Shown: positions 1 to 13,729, counted from the stretch's first letter. The stretch: DNA of 64,000 bases from Heterobilharzia americana (GCA_944470555.2 OX104134.1:108246701-108310700), one strand, 5' to 3'. Made by a program: numbers and translations. The notes: generated by a model from the sequence alone, not told the origin.

Positions 1-2329
1 AGTAACTATTCACTGGTCAACACAATAACTGTTTTCGCAAATCATCCTTGGCTCAGGCGATAGAGTTTCCAGTAAATTTTCTGAGCACTGTTACTTCTAT
101 TTATTTTAATAAACATGTCTTATTAGGATTTCAGTCATCATTTCATTACACTTAGACTGGCCTGCTAAGTGAGACTGCCTAGCAGAGTCTCTTTCGTCGC
201 CATACGTACTCAGCACAAGTTTTGCCGGGTTTCTCAGGTGAAACAAATTGACATAAAACTGTCTGGATAGTTTTCAAGTCACTTAGATATTGTCCAACAC
301 TCCTCAAAAGTTTATCACAACTAGCTGATTAGTCAAGATTTCACCCCCTTATTACGTTGTTAAATGAAGTCATACACTTGGAAATTTCTAGTAAAAACCA
401 TAATGTATTTATGAAATATTCAACTGAACTGCTGTGTGTACTACTTTAGTAATATAAGTAGTTTGACACTTAATACATCTTTCACCGACCGGTTTCAACA
501 GTTCCATTCAGAATTTTCCAAGCATAAAATGACTTTTTCATTTATTCACAACTGACTTCATCAGTTGATTAGACTCAAAAATTCATAGAGATAACCCATA
601 TTTGTTGACTGTTTGGATGTAGTGTAAGGACTAAGGAACCGGGAACTTTAAATAAGAACTGTCTTCCCTGGGTCTTAGACGAAAGTTAGGACAGACCTAA
701 GCCATGTTGAATGAAGTACCTGTTCTGCAGTGTTTTCATGGGATATCATTTTAGTAATTAGAAATAACTTTGAGCAGTTAACTGCTAACACTCGCGATTG
801 TAGCACTCAGTAATTGCGCTTTTATTTGTACTAACGTACAGGTTTGCTAAAAGCATTAGATGCACCGTATCGATTAGTATAAAGATGTATCAACCCCAGG
901 TGCATGGACTATGTGTGGGATCAATCAGTCCGGGACTGATAACCGTAACTGACTTTAGATGATGGTCAAATAATCCCATTACCTGAAGGTAGTAGGGAAA
1001 TCTAGGACACTCCGCATACAACCTGGTGTATGGATGGCAATGTCCTCATACGCTCGATCCGTATCCACTAATGCAAAAGTGCTGTGCAAGGATGAAACAT
1101 ATATCCGGTGTTGCAGGGCTTGCAATATTTCGCCAAATGATGTCACTGTATGGTGGAAAATATTTTGAAATCAGTCAGTCCTTACAAACTCATAATGAAA
1201 GAAACGGTTGTTATTCTAAAGATAACTTCAGTTGACATAAATAGGTGTTCATTTTTAGCAGTAAGCAACCTTAGTTTAGCGTGGCTTGTTATCCGGAAAA
1301 CCGGACAACTAACTGTTAACAAAATACTCCATTTAAACTAATTCAACCGTAAAGTAAAAGTGAGGTGAAATAGGAATAAACCCAATCTGTTGTCATAGTA
1401 TCCTTTTTTTGTTTATAAACTTAGAATTAAAACAAAATTTAGATAATACTTATTAAATATCTAATGGTGATCATTGTTTCAATGTTCAGTGCTCAAGTGA
1501 AGTATCTTTCTATTATCCATGGCTGAATCAGAAATTGTACACTTTCGATTCAATGAAGTGATTACAAAAAAATTGTAAATTGAGTATCTGTTCACCTATT
1601 GTGAACTGTTGTCTTGTTTCACTTTGGGAGTCCTGAGGGATGCGGGGTTGAGTACAAAACCTATATATTTTACTTCTGTTTTAAAAACCTTTAGTTTTTA
1701 TTTCTCACCCGTTGATACTCTACCTAATGTTGTATCATATTTAATGAAAATTAACTAATGATATTTAAAACAGTATCAATCTATTGATCATATTTGATTG
1801 ATTGCATTGGCTCAAATTCTTTTGGAATACAGCACACTCATTATTTATATTACGCAGACGTTCACACACACAAAGCAACATTTACATCAATTGTCTTATA
1901 TATCAATGGTTATGGTATAACGGTATCAGCGATGATTTGTCTCCTGACCTTAATTATTTGTTATGCATATTGACTAGATGAGAATAGAAAAACTTAAAAG
2001 TTATTTTATTGATTGGCTCCATTTGAAATAAATGCCATAGATTGTTATGATGGTAGATTGTATTGTTTTAATGACTTCAAAGCTCGATATTTAAATATTA
2101 TTTGAATAAAAATATTTTTATTGCTAAGGTTACATTGCCGCTTTAGAGATGAATATGTGAGCTTTAGGTTGGTCTAATTGTTGTTCGTTATTTGGAAGAG
2201 AAAGAGTTTTGTTTGCTTTCTTCTCACGGGAAAGATACATCTCAAATGGGTAAACTACATTTTTTGATAGTGACTGACAAATTCAGCAGCATTCCGTTGT
2301 TCACCAAAACTCTGAAATATTTTGTAGAC

Positions 2330-2359
2330 TTTTCGAACTACTCATGAGTAGTTCGAAAA
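2330..2359. repeat. Perfect 30-bp palindrome
   Basis: The 30 bases read identically on both strands: arms built on TTTTCGAACTACTC meet with no loop. It does not sit next to any recognised gene or transposon end, so its role is unknown. It could be a junction of an inverted duplication or chance. Confidence 0.85.
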
Positions 2360-4434
2360 TGAAATTCATCTATGGTCTAGCGAACCGATAATTTGAAAGT
2401 AGTGTAAATTGATAATAGCGTGAAAACAACAGATCTGTTTTTACTGTTTTCTTATAGACACTTTCATCATGATGGCATTGTTTTGAACGAATCTCGCAGA
2501 CCATTCTCATTCCTCCACTTGTTCGTTCAGAGCTAACTAGTCTTGATGACATAACTCCAGTTAGTTTGCTACTTCATACCTAACAAACTTCCTTTCGATG
2601 CTAAGACTGACCGTTGGAAGTGTTTCTTGGAAATATAATTTGATAGCATTTACAATTGTTATTTATTCATTGTTGTACTTCTTTGTTAATTGTTGTGTTG
2701 GACCGAATTAACCTGTTTCTGTTGGTATTTGGGCTCCTTTAGCATCCTTCGACATTTCCAGGACATATAGGTCGTCCCAAATTCCACCACTGGCTGTCGC
2801 TAATAAAATTATGATAAATACAGTTATTCTTATTTAGCTATACGACAAGATTGCTAAGTGTACATGTATTTCACTGTTTCATGACTAGCAGGGGAATCAG
2901 GGGAGTGCCTTTCATCCTGTTCAAGACTTTTCAGTCGGATATACCTTCCTGTCAGTGTACTGATAATCCATATTAGATCCAGATACAACTTCCGATGATT
3001 CAGTTATCGAAGAGTTGCCCAATAGGCTGCCGATCTATAAGAGTTACCTTTTGGGAGGAATCATGCCTCCTGGACTGCATTGTTCGCCTTCACTAAGTGA
3101 AAAATACCAAAATTAATCTCAGACTTATAGTCGTCCAGAAAACTTATGTGCTGCTAGAGACCGAATAAATCGATCTAGATGGATAATCAGCTGGGAAAAA
3201 TTTGCAAGAACAGATAGACAACTCTACTGTTCATAAAGACAATATTCGATTCAGTGGTATACAGTTACATTAAATCCATGAAAAACTACGGTTGTATGTA
3301 CAAACCATAACCAATTTTTTACGTTGACAGCAGATCTATAGTGGCCTATAGTCAAACTTGAGGCCCCCAGTCACTTCTTTTTGTGACTTTTCAGCTACCT
3401 CTTGTGAGTAGTCTTGTCGCTGTTGAGACTCGGACCAAGGTGAACTTACGGAAAAGCCAGAATGTTATTTACTCGGCCACTGAGTCACGATAACTACTCC
3501 TTGTGTGATGGTCATATCTCATTATTTTGCAAGCAGTGGAAGTCCTAAGTCAGTCAGTTAGAGGCTATACCCATCAAGGATCCACCCTTATTGGCAAACA
3601 ACAACTGAGGGTATTGACGAAACTGATATACTCACAAATCGGCTTACTGCACTCAGTAATTGGATCCTGTGTTTGGTTGTTTCATTAAATATCAATGAAT
3701 GTCATTCATTTTCTACGTCATTTAACTGAGTGAGACTTAAGGAGGATTCTCTTTTTAGGATCGATTTTCCTTTTTGTTGACACGTGTGCTTCAGTAATGA
3801 TCATATTTCAAGGTGGAATAAAACTTATTCTCGCTCACAGAGGTTAATCTTTCATTCGCTGAGAATCATTTCTAAGTGTCTGCACGTATATTGATCGGTA
3901 GCAGCTGTGAACCAATATAAGGAGAGCAATATTGAACAGCTTTCATATTTTTGTCAGCGACCGTTAAGACATACAAATGATTCAGAAAACTGATTAGTGA
4001 TGAATCAATTACTCTTGAAGTGTTTACGAGTGACATTTCTATGTCAGGTGATCTATCACCATTCATGGAACTTGTTTATCCCTTCTATTATGGTCTACAT
4101 TTAAACAAAAACACATGTCTACGCTATGAAATAATTTCATTTATTTAAAGACAATCTGAACTAAGAATATTCTTTCCCATAAATTCTCATCAGGTTCTAC
4201 AGTTATGCAAAAGAAACTGTTCAGCATAAAAACAAGCCAAGTCTGAGACAAGTACCATTTTCAAAATGGAACATGAACACTGGACTGTAAGCAGATCAAT
4301 TTTTCTTTTTAAATTTATCAATGTTAGGATGACTTAGGTGGGCATGAAGGTTGTGAAGGTGTGATAAAGAAGGGAAGAGGATAAGAAAAAGGTTAAAGAC
4401 AATGAAATATAAAATATGTATAAACTAAAAGATG

Positions 4435-4497
4435 AAATTTATCTGAGGAATGTTTTGTATATGCGCAATACATTTTACTTTACATTTACTTGTCATG
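4435..4497 (+). repeat. Dispersed repeat D, short degenerate copy
   Basis: The segment with GCGCAATACATTT followed by ACTTGTCAT resembles segments at 9648-9739, 21889-21985 and 25030-25120. The copy at 25 kb lies just beyond the C-terminal coding end of a Penelope-like element on the - strand, so this family is probably the 3' untranslated end of such elements. This copy is short and diverged. Confidence 0.45.
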
Positions 4498-5149
4498 AGG
4501 CATTTTTACAAGGAATATAAAAGTAGACTGGGATGAGGCAAAAAAGTTAAGATGAAACAAGATTTGAAACATAAAGAATACTAATGAGGTGTGATCCATT
4601 TTCACACCAATTTTGATTTTAAATTTGAAACCACGTCTGTATATTCCTGAACTTCAACACCCAAAATCAGCACCAATCTACTCCAGTTTTACTCTATTGT
4701 AATTCTTCTCAATACTTTGGTACAACACTTTTCAAGCTAAAGTTAGACTGTAGAAAGCTGATTTTCTCAACTCCTTAAAGTTCAAAAAAGTGAACAATTT
4801 CCATTCAACTTTGTGTGATGTGTAAATTGCCTATGCTTTAAAAGTACTTATCAGAAAAAAGAAAACGGTTAGGCTTAGAGTACCTACCTATAATATGAGT
4901 TGCATGTTTCGTCTTTCCAGCTGTGGGGGTTTAAACGTTTCCTAGAGACTACATAGATTTCTTGGTAATACTCAATAATAAACAAAAAATCCAAGTAATA
5001 GAAAGATCCCTGTAAGATGACCCCAAACATTTCATTCATTTTTCAGCATGTTAGAAAATTAAAGTTAGTTAGATTTTGATTGCAAATTTCATTCCATTTA
5101 TTTTGGACGTTTGTGGAGACTTATTGATATTCTTCACGTACTAACTGAA

Positions 5150-5330
5150 ATCGGTTGAAGAACCGTTGAAAACTTGGCAGTAATGAACAACTGTTTCGTC
5201 TTACTATGAGACTCCTCATTAGTGCATACGCACCAACGCACCAGACTTCGAATACTGGACCTTCAGGTCTCGTGGCGAGCACGTTGCCATTCAGCCATTG
5301 GGTTGGGGTACAATGGTTAACATTTACTGT
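5150..5330 (-). repeat. tRNA-derived SINE (Sm-alpha-like), - strand
   Basis: Read on the - strand this shows the order seen in schistosome Sm-alpha-type SINEs: a tRNA-like head, a GAGTCTCATAGTAAGACGAAAC core, a CAGTTGTTCATTACTGCC stretch and a tail ending in TTTTCAACGGTTCTTCAACCG. A closely similar - strand copy lies at 43045-43200. It ends shortly before the reverse transcriptase relic that starts at about 5384. Confidence 0.7.
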
Positions 5331-5383
5331 TTCTGCTAGTCAGCGATACGGCCCAATCATAATCTAGTGTTGCTGTTGATTAT

Positions 5384-6250
5384 TTGTCCTCAGACGCGAC
5401 TTGGTTGTTGTACCTAACTTTAACATGGGTCTGTAGTGAACGTGATAATCATCGGTATATCACTCTGATACTAGGAGCGTCTAAAATATCAATTTCTGTC
5501 ATGCTTCTCAAGATCTGCAAAATGCATGAAAAACCAATCTGCGAAGAACAATCCATGCTTCTTTCAGGCCATGGATAATTAAACCAAGTGTACGCTGTCC
5601 ACCAGGTACTCGAACATCATTACATGTATTTTAGGCCAACATTCTTTGTGCTTCTTGATATCAAGGTTGCCTTTGATTCGTTGAACAGTGAGTGTTCTGC
5701 TATCGAATAGTCTGCTGGACAGAAGTGTTTCTGAGGAGTTCGTTAACATTATGAGAACTCTTTACTTTAACATCTCAAGTGGAATGATGCCAAACAGCCA
5801 CCTCTCTTTTTACTTCCAAGCAATTAGTAAGGGTATGCACGATTGCCTAATTTCACTGTTCCTCTCTACCAATGCCACTGATAATATCTTCCAAAGTTTG
5901 AACGTTTGCACCAACCTTCATCTGGTACTTTTCTCTCCTTCAATACACTTTCGCCTGCTTTGACATCCCTCTTACTCTACCCATTTCTTCTCTGCTTGTT
6001 GCTGTGTACTGTTGCAACTTGAACCGATGCACTTCTCTGTTGTAACGTTCTACGCTGATTTTCCTATCTGTCTATCTGCCTCTCAGCCAATGAAGTTGTT
6101 GAGAGTTCTGAATGAGTTGTGTAGTTGTGATGTAGACGTGCTGCTGGATGAAAAACTTTTCAACTTTAAGTATGTGGATGACACTTTTTCCCCGTGCGAC
6201 GATATACATTCTGCTGAAATTGCACTCAACTACTTATCGATTTAAATCTC
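5384..6250 (+). pseudogene. Decayed non-LTR retrotransposon reverse transcriptase
   Basis: This is a relic of the reverse transcriptase domain of a schistosome non-LTR retrotransposon. Successive fragments in different frames follow the family order: a segment reading VLEHHYMYFRPTFFVLLDIK (about 5606-5665) followed by AFDSLN, the first catalytic region; SEEFVNIMRTLYFNISSG (about 5718-5770); CLISLFLS (about 5842), corresponding to the conserved Q-G-C-P-L-S-P-F-L-F box; and FKYVDD (about 6163-6183), the catalytic YxDD box. Several frameshifts and stops separate the fragments, so it cannot be active. The endonuclease domain is not seen upstream, so the copy is 5'-truncated or was cut off by the neighbouring SINE. 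The type matches the family whose 3' end lies at 38560-39005 and whose 5' part lies at 41105-42790. Confidence 0.85.
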
Positions 6251-6559
6251 TAATTATAATTATTTCAGTAAACATAAAACTTCTAATCTTATTTACAGGG
6301 TCAAGTTGTAAAGTTTCAGTTAATCAATATGAAACTTATATAGCAGTTTCTTCAAGGCAAAATTCATCGTTGACGGAAATCTGTTGGAGAATACTACCTT
6401 GAAAGCAGTTAGCCTCTACAAACCACCACTGAACAACTGTTTATTGCTGATTAGTTACATCCTTGAACGAGACTGTGACTCGATAGGTCATCCAAGTTGG
6501 GTATGAGGACAAAAGCTTGTTGATGGTATTAGATGGTGCTGTGAATTACTAAGAGTAGG

Positions 6560-6775
6560 AAAACGCGAACCACTAGATTCAAACTTAGTGGCCGGATGGT
6601 AACGAGCTTGTCACAAGACCTGAAGGTCCAGGGTTTGTTGCTGCGCGTGGTCACACGTACGCACTGTTGAGAAGCAGCATACTGAGATAAAAAATTGTCC
6701 AGTGTTGACAAGTTTTCAATGCTTCTCCAACTGGTGTCAGACCATGATAAATACCACCTTGAAAATCCATTCAAA
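6560..6775 (+). repeat. tRNA-derived SINE, degenerate
   Basis: The order GTGGCCGGATGGTAACGAG, CTGAAGGTCCAGGGTTTG (a decayed B-box region), TTGTCCAGTGTT, TTTTCAATGCTTCTCCAACT and ACCACCTTGAAA follows the Sm-alpha-like consensus inferred from the other copies here. It lies about 300 bases downstream of the reverse transcriptase relic. Confidence 0.65.
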
Positions 6776-9700
6776 ATATATTCATGACAATAGAGATAAT
6801 CATTTTCGAATATTATGTAAAAAACAATCAGTATTTTAGGTTTTAGTGATTACGGAATGACTAAAGAGTATTATTTACTAGGTGACCACATATCGAGCAC
6901 AATTCATTACTTATTATAGCATCGAAGAAATCATACAATTTCTAACATGTTTCTTCAATGTTCTTTCAACTTATATTCTTTGTTTTCAGTGTTTGTAGGG
7001 TTTTTTAAACCTCCTTTCCTTAGTGCCACTAAATGTGTTGCAAGTTTATTCAAAGAACAAAACTCAGTGATCAATCTCTCTCTTTCTTTACCTAACTATT
7101 GTTATATACCACCATTATTTTCTGGTTATATGTCAGTGTATGCATTGTAAAGTCAAGTTTTTCTTCTAGAATATTGATCTGAATGGAGTATTTCGTTATA
7201 AATTTGCCTATGCTCTAATGATCTAACTAATCCCGATCGGCTGGTTTAACCTGTTTATTTGACCTAACGGTAGTTGCATGGTATTTTGGTAGATAAAATT
7301 ATTTTACCTAACTGGGTTCAAAGGATATCTCAGCCGACAGGTTTCACCTTTGAATAAGCTTTTATGTTTTATTGCTGCCTTTATTTTTAGGCTTTTTGAG
7401 AAGTTAACATTTAGCTTCTGATGGTCCTTCCGCATATGATAACAAAGTGGAAGCCTAAAGTACCTTCCTATCTGTATTGCCATTGCTATTCATACTATTA
7501 ATAGTACTTATTTTTTTATAAGTACTTAGAAATTTCCTGATAAACTCTAAGGGAAAGTTGTTTAGCAAAGGAGTATTTTATGTGCTTCATTTCCTTATTT
7601 AGGTTGATTGATTCTCCAGAAAATTGTTATAGTTCCATTACATTTTGCTATACTTGCCTTAATTGATATTAGATGTTATAATCTGAAATCATGATGATTT
7701 TTAAATGTGTTGATTTCCTGTGAGCAGTAGTACCGAACCATTGTCTGTTCTTCAATTCACTTTGCATTTCGACAAAGATAATTCTTCTGGTTCATTTTCT
7801 AATTCATGATTGAAATAAATCTCACCTACTACTCAGTTTATATGTATGAAGAAACCATCAGTGGGTTCTAATTCCAAAATAGTGCAACCAAGTATCGAAA
7901 GTTGTATGACTGCCTTGCTGTGATTACGAGGTATGATTTGTGCTTGAAACCTTACCCAGTTAATAATACTGTTTCACTGTGTGTGATACATGAAACAAAC
8001 AAATTTATTATGAAGGGAAGAAAAGTGTCAGTGAATATGTATTTTTCTTTAAGTTGTAACAGTTGTGCGGGACGCACTATAAGGTGTCTCAGTCAACGTT
8101 CTATGGGAATTTTCTACCCACTTTATACAACATTCCTAAACATCTGTCACATGAAGTAAGAATTCATCCTCAAAAAACTGCTTGTTTTATTGCTTACGGA
8201 GTATTGAAACGAGAATTGTGTATACGGAATAAAATTCGTTCATCCCATTGTTCATCCGTGGATGTTGAAGAACCTGCATTCCACGTAATCCAGTCTCAGT
8301 CTGACTTATGATTATTTGACCTGTGCTTAGTGATGTTTTCGTGTTTTACTGTTTATTTTCTTATCATTTGGTGCTTCTTGCCACCAAGTCGAGCATTTTC
8401 ACTACCAGTTTCAGTCTATTCAGTTATTTAATATGTGAAATTCATGAATTATCAGTACCCTTTTTGATGCCTTGAATAAACATTTTGTTTAATTAGTAAT
8501 TTTCTAAGTTTATCCACTTTCTTCATCCATTAACTGTGTAAACGTTTGTAAAGTAATGCATTATGCAACTATTAATTCCAAGAAGTTATTTATCTCTATA
8601 ATACAGTTATTCTAAAATTTTCGAACTCATGATGGGTGTATATTTTTTCTTGATAAAGTCATAGTATTCAAAGATTGGACCTGATGTCGCGTCAACAGAA
8701 GATCAAGTATTCATACAAAGGTGTAGTGTTCTCAACGATACAATGGGTATATTTCGTTCACTGAAAATCTAATCTTGAAACTAAGTGTTAAAATATCCTT
8801 TTTGTTGATTAACACCACGAAAAACCTATGACAAACATGATATCTTGTAGCTTATGGATGCTTTTTAGTATAGGACTTAGCATTCTGTCCTCTTCTGCTC
8901 TCTTTTCCCACTCACAAACACATACATACTACTGTCAAATCCCAGAAAAAAAAATTTATTTTTAGCTTATTTCAGTTTAGTCTGATGATTTTTCCGGATT
9001 CCTTGGAATACGTTTTTGTGCTTTCTGCATAGCATAATTTATCTGACTAGTAGAGAGAGATGAGGTGTGTCCCTCTGCTTTTAATAGTTTTTCCAGGTGG
9101 GTGAATTTATCTCATTCTCTGTTTGGTACTTTATGCCTAGATAATTCAACGTCAACATATAGTGCTCATAACTACGCTTGCTTAAGCTTAGCTGACAGTT
9201 AGACTACTAAGTACTCCAATGCTACCAAACCAATAAGCATTTTCATTTGAATTCAACGGTAGTGGTGTGAGATTAATAAAAACAGTTAAATTTAGCTAGG
9301 GCTGCTCATCAATTTAAGCTTGTGAAGAAATGAACAAACAAGTCAACTATTTCCTCGTGCGGAAGACACATTTTCGCATAGACCGTCGAAATCCACTCGT
9401 CCACAGTGAACTCTTATGCATTGCTGAACACCAGTGCATTATTAATGTTGCGTAACTGAAAGTCATGCTCTACCTAAGAACATTTTTCATCGGTATTAAG
9501 ATACAGTACTTTTTCCCATATTTACCGAAAAGCTTTATACTACTTGTAAGTAGTCAAATAGAAGTACTAAAATATCTGGACCACTTTCCTTTCTCAAATG
9601 ATAACTACTACTTCAAAGTAACTGGTCTCTTTGATAAATTTAAACAGCGTAATGAGAAGACGAAGAATATCTGAAACATGTGATGTATTAGCGCTATACA

Positions 9701-10820
9701 TTTCGAACAATATGATCGCACATGGACTTGTCGAACTAGTTGTACCTCTAAAAATATACCAGAAACTAACTATAGGATAGACACGAAAACAGCCTTTAAA
9801 GTACTACATAAAAGTGGTCAAAGCCAAATGTTCAATGTCAAAATGTATAGCACTTATACACCACATGTCCCAGATAATCTTCATTTTTTCGTTACGCTGC
9901 TTAAACTATTACTCTGGAGGTTGCTGTTCATTACTCATAAACATCCGCAACATCTTTTTATTATACTACCTCAAAGCCTACTGAGAATCCTCTATTTATA
10001 CCTCACAGTCATGCGAAATTAATAAAGTGACTTTATACTGTCTGGAGACATTTTTACTACTATATTCAGAGTTGTGAATTCTTGATGAAAACTGCCTTGA
10101 AATTAGTCAATATTCCATCAATGTCTTAGCTGAATGGCGTGTCGATACTCCTTAGTGTGTTACCAACCTACGCAGGTTACAGCTGACCGCCCTGGGTGTT
10201 CAGTATGTACTCAAATGAGTAGCCAGATGATAAGAGGTCTACCTGTCAAGTCCCAGGTGCTGATCATTGAGATGAGGCTATCGATCACATTTGCAATCCC
10301 GTCATCTAACTAAGAGATACGACACCATGTTATACTACATTCCAATATTATATGTTTGTTACCGATCGGTTGTCACTTGATTGACGCTGATCAATGTTGA
10401 GTGTATGAGAATTGACAGCCGCACCGGTTGTCACCCACTGATGATTTGTCAACAGTTTACTACTGATTATACTGGATCGTAATTGTTCTATAAAGTGTGT
10501 TGGCATAAATACAAAAACTTCGACCATTGTATCTGAACCGATTCGCTGGATTGTAGCTTGCTGGCCATGAAACCTGATTCTTCCGAACTAGACGCAAAAT
10601 GGGTTTAAAGGTCTAAAATGCAAATGTCGTAGTCTACAGAAAAACAGATTCCTAGTACTCCTTGTCTTCTAAGTAGTTCCTGAGTTAATGTCATACCATG
10701 GTGACACTCTGAAATAGATAGATTTCTCAAGAACTTTTCAAATGAATAATATCTCTTTTTGTCAAATGACACTTCTGTTCCCGACTAGTGAGGTGTTTAC
10801 CGCAGTTAATGAGTTAATAT
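6776..10820. other. No recognisable gene
   Basis: Only short open frames occur, none family-like. One of 85 codons (7902-8159) has no recognisable domain and its DNA is partly repetitive: a stretch near 7965 (AATAATACTG followed by TTCACTGTGTG) recurs near 46568. A 9-bp inverted repeat lies at 7505-7530. A copy of dispersed repeat D is listed separately. Confidence 0.45.
9648..9739 (+). repeat. Dispersed repeat D
   Basis: It shares the string AGAAGACG, then ATCTGAAACATGTGATGTAT, ATACATTTCGAACA and finally ACTTGTC with the copies at 21889 and 25030. It is probably the 3' end of a Penelope-like element; no coding sequence of that element was recognised beside this copy. Confidence 0.6.
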
Positions 10821-10834
10821 CAGTTTGAAATCTG

Positions 10835-10985
10835 GAGTCTATCCATCGGGAGGTCTTGAGTGTTCACTGCTGAATCTTCCCAAGCTAGGACAAAAACAGT
10901 TATCCAGTACTTGCAGATTTCCAGTGATTGTGTAAATGATGTCAACCCTCAATGAAAGCTCCTTTAAAACCATTCATGTATGTGA
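10835..10985 (+). repeat. SINE 3' part, degenerate
   Basis: CTAGGACAAAAACAGTTATC followed by CAGTACTTGCAGATTTCCAG and an AATGATGTCAAC segment matches the 3' half of the Sm-alpha-like SINEs elsewhere in the window. The tRNA-like head is not clear. Confidence 0.55.
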
Positions 10986-10989
10986 AGCC

Positions 10990-12625
10990 AACTAATCAGG
11001 AAGAAACAAGCTCAGTATAATTCATCAGAACAAGGAAAATTACCCAATTACAATCCAGAAATATGACCTGCAGAATCAACTATGCCAGTTGTGAGCATGT
11101 TAATCCACTTGTGGAATTCAATAGCAGTGGTGCTACTGGACTGCAAATGACTGATAGAACTGTGGCATATACACAGTGAGACTTCATGGTTAGAGGCTTT
11201 GTCATCCATCAAGTTGTGAGCATGTACTGGTGAAATGTAGCTAGGTCGTTGACTCCAGTCCAGTAAAGATGAATTTCGGCATCACATTAGCATACATGAA
11301 AAGTGGTGAAATTAATTTGTTTACTTTCCAACATGTATTTTGAATGCACCCATTGTTTAAGTGCAAATATCTTTAAAAATCTTTTCGCCGTCATTTACGA
11401 TTACAGTAGAGAGAAATCTCTTCGAGTTTTTGAATTTTCACTCCCTGCCTGCTGCAGTTTTGAATTACTGAAATGATTTTTCACTATTTGCATGTATCTA
11501 AAGCCAACTGAAATTCAATCAAATACAGCATCCGCTGCTTCACACTGCATAAAGTTGTCCACTCGGTCACTTATGAATCGAAGAAGCCACAACCTTTCTA
11601 TGGAGGAGTTCAAAGGTATCGCTAACAGTTGAGGCTCATTTCCGTAAAGCCTAATGGTATCAGTTTTATTGAGATTTCTATAATTCTTGCTACTGACTTG
11701 AAGGATTGTTCTACTTTCATTGATAAAAAACCAACACACTGGGACACAGATACATTTGGTTGTCTAATCTCAAGAAGGATGACATGTGTGCCCTGTGTTA
11801 TATTGTTCTGAGCTGTTTTTAACCTGTTACCAGTCATGAAGAAGCCGAATTAGAGTTGACAGTCAACACTTAAGCGATATGAACAACAAATGAAGTTAAC
11901 GTAGGTATATCAAACCATCTTCACCGAAGATATATGAAGCAATAGGGTCAAACGTAATATAGGGCGTTATTTTATAACAGTGACTCTGGCGACAGGAAAC
12001 AAATCATATTTAGAAATCACTGATAAGCGTTACGAAATACCTAATTGTAGTTTAATTTATAACCGGTTATATCATTTCTCAGACCACCTATGAAGATATG
12101 CATTATGATATAACCCCTGGTGTAAAATTTACCGTCATCACTGATAAAAAGAAAATATTAAGGCTAGAATAGTGTTGAAATCTGTGGGGTCGTTTGTCTG
12201 ATTCAGCAGTATAGTTCACTTTGATGAAACTGCCTCCAAAAATATTCATTTGCTCAGATTCATTATTAAATATAGATGAACTTAACAGAAACACCTCGGG
12301 AAATAATGACTATCACATTTTACAGCTGAGAATTTCCCTCATTGATTGGATCCCATTGACTGACTACTGTTGGTGAATAGGGTCCAGTGTGGAGGCCTCT
12401 GTATTCCTGGTGACTTCATTTTAAAATTAAAGATGTGTTGTGGCTAACAGAAGAAAGCAAGACCACATTCCCAACTTTACCGTCATATTAGCATCAATGA
12501 AGAGACACCCGCATATGAACCTTTGTGACAATAATGACCGATCATTTCGTGTAAATCAACAATGGGATACTAAAATCTATAGCATCAAACTATAGTTATC
12601 ACATAGGAAGTGGATATAATAACTC
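10990..12625. other. No recognisable gene
   Basis: Overlapping open frames of 60 to 74 codons occur on both strands at 11515-11837. Overlap on both strands argues that these are chance frames. No domain was recognised. Confidence 0.4.
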
Positions 12626-12629
12626 ATCA

Positions 12630-12778
12630 GCCTGGCGGATAACGGTTTGCAGCTTAAAGAGATGGGTAGTGAATTAGAATTTCAGATGGAAAAACTTAAC
12701 TTCCTCGGAGGTAGTTACATCCAGCTAACGAGTCCCAAATAGGCGGAAACATAAATCCTGGATTCCAGCACTAACTAA
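12630..12778 (+). repeat. SINE type 1 (ACATCCAGCT subfamily)
   Basis: The head reads GGCGGATAACGGTTTGCAGC, a diverged form of the GGATAACGCTCTGGCGTTTG head. The tail TACATCCAGCTAACGAGTCC through ATCCTGGATTCCAGCACTA matches copies at 20861, 49330 and 53815. It is degenerate in the middle. Confidence 0.65.
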
Positions 12779-13453
12779 CTAATTTTATAACCTGGGATTT
12801 TGTACGGTGATAAAGTGTCCTATAATCTAACTACTAAGTCAGGAGATTTAAATGAAGTAATCAAACACAATAAAAAGACATTTGTATTTCATAACTATCC
12901 TCCAAAGCCTATTAAAAAGTTTATATGGACTCATGAAAGAAAGAGAAATAACAGTTCTAGCAATAAGTGCCGAATGCCTAGGAAGAAAATTCAAACCTGT
13001 AGTAGTGTTGCCGTATTCAGAAGGGATATCAAAATAACCGGATTTGTCAAATATCGTGTAATGATTATGAGGTTGGGTATATAGGTCAGAGTAGTCGATC
13101 GGTTTTCAGCTAGGAAAGTGGAACACAAAACCTTTGCCAAATATAGAGAAGTTCAGCTTTAGCCTTAATGAAGCGCCATGTGATTTGTATGTGACTGTAA
13201 CCATCGAATCTGAAATTTAGTCATGCACTTATAAGTTGGGCATGACACCACGATACTGAAGAAAATTATTCCATTTCCAGTAATGTCGACTGTCACGTTC
13301 ATAAGTGTTTCCTTTTTTAAAGGAAATCTACGTTTTCGAACCTATAAGGCTTTAATTCGACTTTTTCATGTGTTTTCTTTCTTTCTATCTTTCCACTGCT
13401 CTGTACATCGCCATGATGACACGACAAAATGATAGATCATCGACAGAAAACAG

Positions 13454-13729
13454 AATTGTGCGGAAATGGTAATCTTTGTCTTTATGGAGGGAAATGCTAT
13501 GATCCATTGGATTACTACAAATCCTCATCATCATCGTCTACAACAATCACCAGAAAACGCATGTTGTCAATATTTTCTAACTGTATGTGTGACGGTATTA
13601 ACTGCCTGAAAGAATGGCCTGATCCAATATGTGCAGATGATGGGGAAACCTATTCAAATCAGTGCTTTTTAAAGCGTGCAATCTGTGAAACTCAATCGAT
13701 GAAACGAGTACTTTATCGCGGGAATTGTG
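13454..13729 (+). CDS. Exon encoding a follistatin-like plus Kazal domain
   Basis: The open frame encodes a cysteine-rich module. It starts with CGNGNLCLYGGKC, an EGF-like hairpin as in follistatin, agrin and tomoregulin modules. A serine/threonine-rich linker (SSSSSSTT) follows, then a Kazal domain with the pattern C-x-C-x4-C, PICADDGETYSNQC, a second-helix cysteine and a closing RGNC. Such modules occur in secreted or membrane-bound extracellular proteins, either as protease inhibitors or as growth-factor-binding domains. The 3' border is a good donor (GTAAGG at 13730). The 5' border is less sure: an AG at 13452-13453 would start the exon just before the first cysteine, but the frame stays open to an ATG at 13429. 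No partner exon was recognised; the next exon may lie in the assembly gap 190 bases downstream. It is probably a separate gene from the ion channel, although both are on the + strand. Confidence 0.72.

Larger units (their letters stand above)
1..5149. other. No recognisable gene; intergenic or intronic DNA
   Basis: No open frame here exceeds about 70 codons, and none of the short ones reads like a known family. The stretch is AT-rich with mixed low-complexity sequence. Two items stand out and are listed separately: a perfect palindrome at 2330-2359 and a short copy of a dispersed repeat at about 4435-4497. It could be intron or intergenic DNA. Absence of a call means only that nothing was recognised by eye. 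Confidence 0.5.
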
